Below, piece by piece: positions 1 to 5,461 of a stretch of 5,461 nucleotides of DNA. This DNA is from JACPLA01 sp035291905 (GTDB lineage Bacteria > Bacteroidota > Ignavibacteria > UBA10030): NCBI GenBank assembly GCA_035291905.1, contig DATDRF010000197.1, positions 1 through 5,461 on the forward strand, read 5' to 3'. The notes under the pieces were generated by a model. That model had not been told where the DNA came from, ran no database searches, and saw only the letters and a program-made list of their open reading frames with translations. Numbering within the stretch: the first letter of the stretch is position 1; every line of letters starts with the position of its first letter. The position numbers and the translations under genes are program-made.

Positions 1-1541
1 CCGGCAAACCGATGCGCATGTCGCGATTCGCCCGCCAGCCGAAAGGTGAGAAAGCCTCCGCTGGAGTAACCCGTAACATAGATCTTTGTACTGTCGATCT
101 TGTATTGAGCGATCAGGGTGTCGATGATGTCATCGATGAAGATAACGTCCCGACCCACCGTTCTCCCGGGATTTCCGTCTTCCCAGCACGAGGTGAGGGA
201 CCTGGGATAGACAACAACGAAATCCATGGTATCAGCCATTTCTTTTGGGACTACCCATTGCATGATCTCCTGCCCCGAACCGCCGCATCCATGAAGGCTT
301 ATCAAGAGCCGGAGGCTTGACAGCGAGGCATAGTTTCGCGGAAGAAAAAGAAGGTATTCTCTTCCTATTCCTGAGGACAATAGAGTTCGATAGGTGAGTT
401 GCGGCTCCTGGGTTACGGGAAACGCCGTATGAACGCTTGATTCGACTGCACCAAGATCCGGATAACTGCCGCCTGCTTGCGGCCTCGCCGATCCGTAACG
501 ATCAAGCAAAGGGGCGGAAACGAGTTTTCCCCCTAATGTGGCTGTGTCTCTTCCCGCACTGATACAGGGACTTGTTGGTGAAAGAGCGAAACTTGTGGTG
601 TCGGCAAATTCAGGGTCTACGTTAAGATTGTCTGTTCCTACAAAGTTTCCGCGGACAAGGTTGTTCCTGGCGTAGATCGAATTCACGGGCACCAAGAATC
701 CGACATCAGCGCCGTCTCCGGGATTCCAGATAATGTTGTTCATCATACTCGCCTGGTGGGTATTGTAAATACCCATTCCCTCTAGACCACTGGCAGCTTT
801 GTTATAAGCAACTGTGTTGTTGATGAACACGATAGGAGTGGCATGATGCACGTAGTCGCCCCACAATGAAACTCCCCCGCCGTAGCCCATGTTGATGGTG
901 TTTCGTGCGATAATGTTGTTGGCGATATATGATCTGCAGCCGATACTGATTCCTGCCCCTTCGTCGTACGATGAACCCACCGATACATTCATGTCGATGG
1001 TATTCGATTCAATAATGACATATGCCGCGGTATCCATATTCGCGACACCCCCCCCATAGCAATAGGCACCGGACAATGTATTGTCGGTAATGCGGTTGTA
1101 GCGGATCCTCGCTCCCCCATAAACGATCATGATCCCGCCGCCACCGCGCCAGTAGATTGCCGAGGGGAGTTCAAGTATTCGTGTTCCCGTCCCCTTTGTC
1201 ACAGTAAATCCAACCAGCAATGAAGCTGAGTCCGATCCTGCATCAAAAACAACCACAGAACCAGTATCAGGATGACTGGGGCTGCTTCCGTCAAGAATTG
1301 TTTTTGAAATGTGGGAAGTGTCTCCATCTTGGAGAAACAAACTGCCCAGCACGATCTTCTTGGTGATCCTGATGTTCTCGACATAGGTCCCTTCAGCAAC
1401 GAGAACCGTATCTCCGTTGACGGCCACGTTGATGGCGGCCTGAATTGTCGGTTGATCCTGCGGGACGCGAATGAGTGTCTGCGCCTGACCGATAACAGAG
1501 ATCAGAAGAAACAGGATGAGTAGTATCAGCAAGCGTTTCAT
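1..1541 (-). CDS. Secreted beta-helix protein fused to a PHB-depolymerase/feruloyl-esterase-like domain (3' end off the window)
   Basis: The frame is open from ATG at 1541 to the left edge: 513 residues with no stop, so the C-terminus is missing. Seen in the sequence: a signal peptide (residues 1-20, KR followed by a long Leu/Ile stretch, GQA before the likely cut). Next comes the usual beta-helix opening LIRVPQDQPTIQAAI (23-37) with GDTVLVAEGTY (43-53). Residues about 110-300 carry degenerate Asn/Gly-rich turns (NNII, NNTV, RNNLV). The helix block closes near PDLGAVE (361-367). From about 384 an alpha/beta-hydrolase begins: REYLLFLP, HGCGG (417-421, oxyanion-hole region), CWEDG, and GYSSG (491-495) with Ser493 as the likely nucleophile. 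Catalytic Asp and His would lie beyond the edge. By family (COG3509-like), such domains cleave polyester or feruloyl/acetyl ester bonds; the substrate cannot be read here. A type IX sorting tail beyond the edge is plausible but unseen. Confidence 0.88.
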   Translation of the reverse strand, partial: MKRLLILLILFLLISVIGQAQTLIRVPQDQPTIQAAINVAVNGDTVLVAEGTYVENIRITKKIVLGSLFLQDGDTSHISKTILDGSSPSHPDTGSVVVFDAGSDSASLLVGFTVTKGTGTRILELPSAIYWRGGGGIMIVYGGARIRYNRITDNTLSGAYCYGGGVANMDTAAYVIIESNTIDMNVSVGSSYDEGAGISIGCRSYIANNIIARNTINMGYGGGVSLWGDYVHHATPIVFINNTVAYNKAASGLEGMGIYNTHQASMMNNIIWNPGDGADVGFLVPVNSIYARNNLVRGNFVGTDNLNVDPEFADTTSFALSPTSPCISAGRDTATLGGKLVSAPLLDRYGSARPQAGGSYPDLGAVESSVHTAFPVTQEPQLTYRTLLSSGIGREYLLFLPRNYASLSSLRLLISLHGCGGSGQEIMQWVVPKEMADTMDFVVVYPRSLTSCWEDGNPGRTVGRDVIFIDDIIDTLIAQYKIDSTKIYVTGYSSGGFLTFRLAGESRHAHRFA

Positions 1542-1545
1542 ATCG

Positions 1546-1551
1546 ACCTCC
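1546..1551 (-). promoter_or_regulatory. Ribosome binding site of the beta-helix/esterase gene
   Basis: Read on the minus strand this is GGAGGT followed by CGAT and the ATG at 1541. It is a strong Shine-Dalgarno match with a short 4-nt spacer and fixes the start. It overlaps a 10-nt perfect palindrome, TCCGTACGGA (1549-1558), which could pair with itself in the mRNA, though the stem is short. Confidence 0.75.
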
Positions 1552-1925
1552 GTACGGAAGTGATTGATGAAGAACGCAGTTCTGAATTCCGAAATGATCC
1601 AGGACGTTCTCAGGGGACAATGGTTGTTTATCTGTTACTCCCGTCTCTCCTTGATGAACAATGCTTCGAATCTTGGCTTGAGGTCGTATTAACGAAAAAC
1701 GGATCTTCGCTGCTGGACAAACTGCTTTCGGACTGAGGATGATTGAAGGACCACGAAAGGGCGGAGTGGGAGGATGATATCAGGCTTCTGATGAAGAGGG
1801 GCGACAGAAGAGCAAGAGCATGTGCGATTCTCTGTTGCATGCTCAGAACCTCTCAAGTTGAAGAAATCTTGCTGGTCGGTCATCTGACCGCGGCGTAGGC
1901 CTCCTTTGATGAATGTTTCAACTAC

Positions 1926-1937
1926 TCACTGCAGTGA
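1926..1937. repeat. 12-nt perfect palindrome flanked by TTTCAAC direct repeats
   Basis: TCACTGCAGTGA reads the same on both strands. It is flanked by two copies of TTTCAAC, at 1916-1922 and 1941-1947. The arrangement resembles an operator for a dimeric DNA-binding protein, but it lies almost 400 bases from the nearest convincing start codon. Function is unknown and chance is possible. Confidence 0.35.
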
Positions 1938-2025
1938 ATATTTCAACAACTCCCCACAACAGGAGCAATGTTACGGATTCACAGATTATTTGTCAAGCGC
2001 CCATGAATGATTCTAGGAAGGATTC

Positions 2026-2472
2026 CTACCATGCCGGAAACGACTTCATCATTCCTTTCACGAAGACCTGTGATCCCGTGCCGTTGAGAATGGTGAAGCC
2101 CATAACGACGCATGTCGTGTCTGTGCCCCCCGTAATGGTAACGACACTCCCGTGCCGTTTGTCAGCAGGTCTGCTGCCGTCGATGACGGTGCGGGAGATA
2201 TGCGAGGTGTCGCGGTCGAGGATGAAGCGGCTGGCAACGACGATGTTCTTGTTGATGCGGACGTTCTCGACGTAACGGCCTTCATCGACGAGGACGGTAT
2301 CGCCAACGCGGGCCCGGTCGACGGCGGACTGAATGGTCGGACGATCCCCGGGAACGCGAATCAAGCGGGAAGGTTGGGAAACGAGAAACGTCGACAACCA
2401 ACAAAGCGCCAGGATCAGCTTTACCACTGGACCGACAAGTTTGATGGGCGGGAATGAGGGTCGGCGGTGCAT
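2026..2472 (-). pseudogene. Truncated paralogue of the neighbouring beta-helix protein's N-terminus
   Basis: This 148-residue frame (from ATG 2472; TTG 2481 and GTG 2427 are alternatives) has a hydrophobic segment LILALCWLSTFLV (19-31) that looks like a signal peptide. It then follows residues 23-119 of the protein at 1-1541 without a gap over residues 37-133, with about 55 of 97 identities by eye. Shared blocks are LIRVP, GDTVLV, DTSHIS and GFT..GTG. Fifteen residues after GTG a TAG ends it, so the beta-helix core and esterase are absent. I find no Gly/Asn-rich helix turns in the next 150 bases downstream. No good Shine-Dalgarno precedes any of the three starts. The frame is intact but cannot form a full helix domain, so I read it as a remnant of an old tandem duplication. 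A small secreted protein in its own right is the alternative. Confidence 0.65.
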
Positions 2473-2633
2473 GGCCCGCAAAGGTACATTACGGCAGTCG
2501 CAGATTCAAGGGACGAGAGTATTGGGTCGTGTATCAATTTCGATCGTGGACAACAACCAAATTGAGACACCCTCGAGGATCGGACAACCATCAACCGAAA
2601 TCTGCCGAATCCCTTCGGTATTCTAAAAGTTCT

Positions 2634-2662
2634 TTGACAAAATGATGACAACTTCCTATAAT
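2634..2662 (+). promoter_or_regulatory. Exact sigma70-type consensus promoter
   Basis: TTGACA (2634-2639) and TATAAT (2657-2662) are separated by exactly 17 bases. Both hexamers match the bacterial housekeeping consensus perfectly. Transcription would start near 2669, giving a leader of about 90 nt before the lipoprotein start at 2759. It points at the lipoprotein gene and diverges from the truncated paralogue. Confidence 0.8.
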
Positions 2663-2746
2663 GGAAAAGCGTAATTCATTGAAGGTGGGGGGGAGAGAGG
2701 TATGTCCCGCTGCGCCTCACATATTGCAGGCATCGATAGGGCAATC

Positions 2747-2754
2747 AGGGAGGG
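2747..2754 (+). promoter_or_regulatory. Ribosome binding site that selects the lipoprotein start
   Basis: AGGGAGGG lies 4 nt before the ATG at 2759. A second purine-rich stretch (GGGGGGGAGAGAGG, up to 2700) precedes an in-frame ATG at 2702, which would add 19 residues. Only the 2759 start places the Lys-Lys, hydrophobic and Cys parts of the lipoprotein signal at the N-terminus, so 2759 is preferred. Confidence 0.75.
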
Positions 2755-2758
2755 AACG

Positions 2759-3667
2759 ATGAAAAAGACGATCTTTTCTTTAGGAATATTTGGACTAGCA
2801 GCCTTCATGATATCCGGTTGTGCCACGGTCAGCGATCAAATCTTCCTTCAAAACGCGCAGGTCAAGGGAAGCGCGAATGAGATTCCGATTCACGTCGTCA
2901 AGGCGGACACGAAGACCGGAGAAATTCAGATTTCCGCGAGAATCTCCACTACAAATGCCCGATCCGTCTCAACAACCCTCGAGGAGCAATACACCGGATC
3001 ATACCCGGATACTCTGGAGGAATTCAAGCAAACGGGGCTGCACTGGAACATGCCTGCACTCAATTGGGGACTGGGCCTTGACTACGCACTGACCGATCAC
3101 CTTGCCCTCATGGGAGGACTCTCACTCAGCGTTGTGGAGAGGCAAACCAAGACGACAGGGTATGCAGGGCTTGGGATCTTCAATTCAGAATCTCCAACGG
3201 CCTTCCGACTTGATGTTGGCGTTTACTTTTCCAAGACGTCATACAAAGCTGCAACCATCCTCAAGCGGCATGTGGATCCGTTCTTTGGAGGCACTCCCAC
3301 CGATGAGACGTACTACTTCTACGATCGGGGAATAGAATCCCATATCAATGTCTTTGCCAGCATGACGCTGAATTCTTCGAATCGTGATTCCTTCACGGGT
3401 TGGTTCCTTCAGGTTGGCATCGTGCCGCAAGAGCTTACCGAGTTCAAGCCCAGGGAGACCATCACGAACGCCGGTACCAGCATTGTCAGCGACCAACGCG
3501 CCGAAAGCAGCGTCTTCTGGCTGTCGGGCATGCCCGGTCTTTCTTTCAACGTTGGATCTTCCCAGCGAATTCTGGTGGGGCTGCGCCTGATGTACGATCT
3601 CAGCGGGGGATCCATGGAACCGGGAATGCTGATGTCGCCCATGGTGCAGTTTGACATGAGTTTCTAA
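2759..3667 (+). CDS. Outer-membrane-type lipoprotein with a beta-barrel-like body, function unknown
   Basis: 302 residues. The N-terminus is a lipoprotein signal: KK, a hydrophobic stretch (4-19) and the lipobox ISGC with Cys21, followed by Ala rather than an inner-membrane-retention Asp. Residues 22-100 are polar, with an acidic segment EEQYTGSYPDTLEEF. From about 100 there are alternating aromatic/Gly strands typical of outer-membrane barrels: LNWGLGLDYAL, FRLDVGVYF, WFLQVGIVP, ILVGLRLMYDL. The last segment is MVQFDMSF, and a C-terminal Phe after alternating hydrophobics is a common signature for barrel assembly. The protein therefore probably sits in the outer membrane, lipid-anchored on the periplasmic side. 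I do not recognise a family and no catalytic motif is visible. A consensus promoter lies about 100 bases upstream, and the small membrane protein gene follows 139 bases downstream on the same strand. Confidence 0.82.
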   Translation: MKKTIFSLGIFGLAAFMISGCATVSDQIFLQNAQVKGSANEIPIHVVKADTKTGEIQISARISTTNARSVSTTLEEQYTGSYPDTLEEFKQTGLHWNMPALNWGLGLDYALTDHLALMGGLSLSVVERQTKTTGYAGLGIFNSESPTAFRLDVGVYFSKTSYKAATILKRHVDPFFGGTPTDETYYFYDRGIESHINVFASMTLNSSNRDSFTGWFLQVGIVPQELTEFKPRETITNAGTSIVSDQRAESSVFWLSGMPGLSFNVGSSQRILVGLRLMYDLSGGSMEPGMLMSPMVQFDMSF

Positions 3668-3693
3668 AAAGAGCACGCGTCCTCTTCCGTCGG

Positions 3694-3705
3694 CCCCCGC
3701 CGGGG
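3694..3705 (+). terminator. Weak GC hairpin after the lipoprotein gene
   Basis: CCCC (3695-3698) and GGGG (3702-3705) can form a four-pair stem around a GCC loop, 28 bases after the stop. No T-run follows, so it is at best a weak or attenuating terminator. Read-through to the gene at 3807 is likely. Confidence 0.2.
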
Positions 3706-3806
3706 TCATCCCTTGATTCTGCGAACGAGAAGACCCGTGCGAATCCGTTTCCCCGGAGGTTACAGTTGCCCCGTTGCTCTTTGAATCAGAAAGCGAAGGC
3801 AAGAAT

Positions 3807-4010
3807 ATGAACATATCCTGGCGAACGATTGCCCATTTCTTTGTTGCTGTTCTGGGGATCATACTCATGGCCGTCGGAATCCTCACGGAAAAGCACGGTG
3901 CGACTGTCATCGGCCTTATTATTTCAGCTGTCGCCGTTCAACAGTGGTTGAAGGGGAGGAATCCGCGAACTCTGGATGAGAAGAAAGACGAGGACCTGCC
4001 AAAGCAGTGA
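3807..4010 (+). CDS. Small protein with two membrane segments
   Basis: 67 residues from ATG 3807, preceded by GAAGG (3795-3799) at a 7-nt spacer; this is preferred over an in-frame TTG at 3774. Two hydrophobic segments, residues 11-26 (FFVAVLGIILMAVGIL) and 32-44 (ATVIGLIISAVAV), are joined by a short TEKHG turn, giving a helical hairpin in the inner membrane. A charged tail follows (KGRNPRTLDEKKDEDLPKQ), probably cytoplasmic. I do not recognise a family. It lies 139 bases after the lipoprotein gene on the same strand and has no clear promoter of its own, so it may share that transcript. It converges with the propeller gene at 4070, leaving a 59-base gap. Confidence 0.7.
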   Translation: MNISWRTIAHFFVAVLGIILMAVGILTEKHGATVIGLIISAVAVQQWLKGRNPRTLDEKKDEDLPKQ

Positions 4011-4020
4011 GTGACTGAAA

Positions 4021-4040
4021 GCCAGGGCGAATCATCTGGC
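4021..4040. terminator. Possible hairpin between convergent genes
   Basis: GCCAG (4021-4025) and CTGGC (4036-4040) form a five-pair stem with a 10-nt loop in the 59-base gap between converging genes. No T-run is present on either strand. The position suits a bidirectional terminator, but the structure is weak. Confidence 0.2.
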
Positions 4041-4069
4041 GGGTTATCGCTTCAGCAAATTCACGAACG

Positions 4070-4402
4070 TCATCTCATGAGCACTATTTTTCGCGTTAGT
4101 CGCTTTTCTCCGCCCGCCAAAGAACCGGCGGGTAAATAATCCAGTCTGGAGATGTAGATCCCCGTTGCAATGCGTGTCGCGTCGAACGTCGCTCGTTGGT
4201 AATAGCCTGCTTTCACCTCTCCGTCGAAGAGAGTCACAACCTCCCGCCCCAGAACATCATAGATTCTCAGCGTAACTTTCCCGTCTTCCGGTACCGTGAA
4301 CTCGATCGTTGTCGTCGGATTGAACGGGTTGGGATAGTGTGGGTAGAAGGAAGTAAGGAGTAAGCAGGAAACCCGCAACTCGTAGCCCAAAGTGGCTCCA
4401 TC
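4070..4402 (-). CDS. Type IX secretion C-terminal sorting domain (out-of-frame 3' part of the propeller gene)
   Basis: Read from GAT at 4402, this gives 110 residues ending at TGA 4070-4072. It starts with DG, which completes the last WSPDG motif of the propeller protein encoded just upstream in another frame. After a short linker comes a textbook type A sorting domain: YPNPFNPTTTIEF (from 4339), the Gly-Lys-V-L-IYD strand, LGREV, the GYY turn, ATGIY and a basic end, RLTRKIVLMR. In known systems this domain directs a folded periplasmic protein through the type IX translocon of the outer membrane and is removed on secretion. The frame stays open back to 4594, but that upstream part lies antiparallel in codon phase to the propeller repeats and is probably not translated separately; no ribosome site is seen there. 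Joined to the propeller, the product would be 441 residues. Confidence 0.8.
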   Translation of the reverse strand, partial: DGATLGYELRVSCLLLTSFYPHYPNPFNPTTTIEFTVPEDGKVTLRIYDVLGREVVTLFDGEVKAGYYQRATFDATRIATGIYISRLDYLPAGSLAGGEKRLTRKIVLMR

Positions 4403-5396
4403 ACGGCGACCACCGCGGATCCAATGAGGGATTGGTCGTAAGTCGGATTGCGCCTGCAGGATCCAGTGGAAGCAAGTAGACGGCATCATAGCCATCGCGG
4501 TCGGAGATACAGATGAGCCGCGTTCCGTCCGGGGACCACGAAAATTGTCCGTCGTATTCGGGGGAATCTGTAACACGCGTCCGCCGCAATCCATTCACCT
4601 GCACAATTTCAATGTCATAGTTTTTTCCGCGCACCGACTGGAACGCGATGCGATTTCCATCGGGTGACCAGAGAGGGAGGTCATCGTCTGCCGGATCGGA
4701 GGTAAGCCGGATAAGGTTTTCGCCGTTGGAATCCATGAGATAGATCTCGCGATTGCCGTCGCGCAACGACGTAAAAGCGATCCTCTTCCCGTCCGGGGAC
4801 CAGGCCGGATTGGAATCCTTCGCCGGATGGCTCGAGAGCCTCGTCGGCTGGCCGCCGTCTGCCTGCATCACATGAATCTCATAATTGCCGTCGCGGGAGG
4901 AGGTAAACGCGATCCGCATGCCATCCGGTGACCACCGCGGGCTCTGATCTTCGGCGGTGTTCTGAGTAAGCCGCGTGAGGCGGGTGCCGTCTGCCCTGAC
5001 AGTGTATATGTCCCGATTCTCACCGCGGCCGGATTCAAAGACAATTTGCGTCCCGTCCGGCGACCAACTTCGGGGTGCTTTGGCCGCGACGCCCGTGGCA
5101 AGGCGGGTTAAGTAGCTGCCGTCGGCGTCCATGACCCAGAGCTCCCACCGATCCCGTTGGGACCCAAACATGATCTTCCTGCCGTCCGGCGACCAGACCG
5201 GAAACCGATCCTGGGCGAGATGGGTCGTCAGCCGGGTCTGTTGACGGCCGTCGTCGTTCATCACGTAGATCTCCCAATTCCCATCACGTTTTGAGGCGAA
5301 CGCTATCTTATGCCCGGAAGACGAGGGGAGGGCCGGATAAGAGCCGGAGACGAGCATGCACAATGCGAAGAAGAGAAGCTGCGACATCAGGGTCAT
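4401..5396 (-). CDS. TolB-like seven-repeat beta-propeller, secreted
   Basis: 331 residues from ATG 5396, fixed by GGAGGA at 5402-5407 with a 5-nt spacer. A signal peptide spans about residues 1-21 (LLFFALCMLVSG). Seven PD40/WD40-like repeats of 42-44 residues follow. WSPDG occurs at 68-72, 111-115, 155-159, 199-203, 243-247 and 287-291, with a seventh starting at 329 (WSP). Each repeat reads WSPDG..IAF.S.RDGN.EIY.M..DG....RLT. The first blade lacks its WSPDG strand and the last WSPDG could supply it, which would close a seven-bladed ring. The frame stops (TGA 4401-4403) exactly after WSP; dropping one base continues into a type IX sorting domain, so this is the main part of a broken or mis-sequenced gene. 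By family, such domains bind partners or ligands rather than catalyse. No enzyme domain is present. The name TolB refers to fold only; no Pal/Tol neighbours are seen. Confidence 0.87.
   Translation of the reverse strand: MTLMSQLLFFALCMLVSGSYPALPSSSGHKIAFASKRDGNWEIYVMNDDGRQQTRLTTHLAQDRFPVWSPDGRKIMFGSQRDRWELWVMDADGSYLTRLATGVAAKAPRSWSPDGTQIVFESGRGENRDIYTVRADGTRLTRLTQNTAEDQSPRWSPDGMRIAFTSSRDGNYEIHVMQADGGQPTRLSSHPAKDSNPAWSPDGKRIAFTSLRDGNREIYLMDSNGENLIRLTSDPADDDLPLWSPDGNRIAFQSVRGKNYDIEIVQVNGLRRTRVTDSPEYDGQFSWSPDGTRLICISDRDGYDAVYLLPLDPAGAIRLTTNPSLDPRWSP
4403..4403 (-). other. Single-base frameshift splitting the final WSPDG motif
   Basis: On the minus strand the bases run CCG-T-GAT-GGA. Reading straight gives Pro then TGA stop. 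Omitting the T at 4403 gives Pro-Asp-Gly, completing WSPDG as in six earlier repeats and opening the frame into the sorting domain. This is an extra base relative to the ancestral gene, or a sequencing error, or a +1 frameshift site (CCG followed by TGA). Confidence 0.85.
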
Positions 5397-5401
5397 AGTG
5401 A

Positions 5402-5422
5402 TCCTCCAATGTTGGCCATTGG
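5402..5422 (-). promoter_or_regulatory. Ribosome site and leader hairpin of the propeller gene
   Basis: GGAGGA (5402-5407, minus strand) is 5 nt before ATG 5396. Immediately upstream, CCAATG (5406-5411) and CATTGG (5417-5422) form a perfect six-pair inverted repeat with a 5-nt loop. It shares two bases with the Shine-Dalgarno, so the leader could fold and partly mask it. Confidence 0.5.
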
Positions 5423-5461
5423 TTGGATGCCGCTTGCGGGCGGAGCGTTTGAATTGGTGCG

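Larger units (their letters stand above)
1542..2025. other. Intergenic stretch without a convincing gene
   Basis: These 484 bases separate the beta-helix/esterase gene from its truncated paralogue. No frame has both a good ribosome site and protein-like content. The best candidate is a plus-strand frame open at 1620-1736 (38 residues) that resumes in the same frame at 1743-1898 (51 residues, containing EWEDDIRLLMKRGDRRARA) after TGA-GGA-TGA. It could be a decayed gene or chance. The stretch also holds a 12-nt perfect palindrome (1926-1937). I see no clear promoter for the gene at 1541, though one must lie here or further upstream. Confidence 0.5.

Noticed and set aside
12..320. 102-residue plus-strand open frame
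   Set aside because: Antisense to the esterase domain, where the minus strand shows HGCGG and GYSSG motifs in one long frame.
1628..1883. Minus-strand open frames of 64 and 70 residues
   Set aside because: Ser/Arg-rich, overlapping each other in different frames. The AAAGGAGG upstream of the 1883 ATG is about 16 nt away, too far for a ribosome site.
2014..2028. TAGGAA/TTCCTA hairpin at the end of the truncated paralogue
   Set aside because: A six-pair stem with a 3-nt loop, AT-rich, overlapping the stop codon and lacking a T-run on the transcribed side; not a credible terminator.
2152..2457. 101-residue plus-strand open frame (and a second at 2333-2626)
   Set aside because: Antisense to the truncated beta-helix copy, whose minus-strand frame has clear homology to gene 1. 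These are shadow frames without ribosome sites.
2702..2758. Upstream in-frame ATG extending the lipoprotein by 19 residues
   Set aside because: It would bury the lipoprotein signal peptide inside the protein. The 2759 start has its own good Shine-Dalgarno.
3239..3910. 223-residue minus-strand open frame
   Set aside because: It lies antisense across the 3' half of the lipoprotein and the start of the small membrane protein gene. It has no ribosome site, no recognisable domain and low-complexity composition.
4404..5330. Repeated DNA pattern about every 130 bases, considered as a CRISPR or tandem repeat
   Set aside because: The periodicity comes from 42-44-residue propeller repeats in the protein. 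The units are diverged and there are no spacer-repeat boundaries.

Overview
The window looks like part of the genome of an uncultivated member of the FCB group (Bacteroidota, Ignavibacteriota or a similar lineage). The main clue is a canonical type IX secretion C-terminal sorting domain with the YPNPFNP motif (4070-4339, minus strand). The secreted beta-helix and beta-propeller proteins also fit this group. There are no rRNA, tRNA, phage, transposase or CRISPR features, so the phylum is an inference from protein style only.

Layout: (1) 1-1541, minus: the N-terminal 513 residues of a large secreted protein that runs off the left edge. It has a signal peptide, a right-handed beta-helix and then the start of a PHB-depolymerase/feruloyl-esterase-like alpha/beta-hydrolase with HGCGG and GYSSG motifs. 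It is easily missed because its stop codon lies outside the window. (2) 1542-2025: no convincing gene; one weak interrupted plus-strand frame and a 12-nt palindrome. (3) 2026-2472, minus: a truncated paralogue of the N-terminal part of gene 1. It aligns without gaps over 97 residues at roughly 57% identity and then stops. (4) 2634-2662: an exact sigma70-type consensus promoter facing right. (5) 2759-3667, plus: a lipoprotein with a beta-barrel-like body. (6) 3807-4010, plus: a 67-residue protein with two membrane segments, probably in the same transcript. (7) 4070-5396, minus: a TolB-like seven-repeat beta-propeller protein. Its last WSPDG motif is split by a one-base frameshift at 4403, and the type IX sorting domain follows in the new frame.

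Nearly every gene encodes an exported or envelope protein: two secreted repeat-fold proteins, an outer-membrane-type lipoprotein and a small membrane protein. No metabolic pathway or defence system is evident, and I see no strong candidate for a wholly new system. The most informative points are the beta-helix/esterase fusion, its truncated neighbouring copy, and the frameshift exactly inside a repeated motif.
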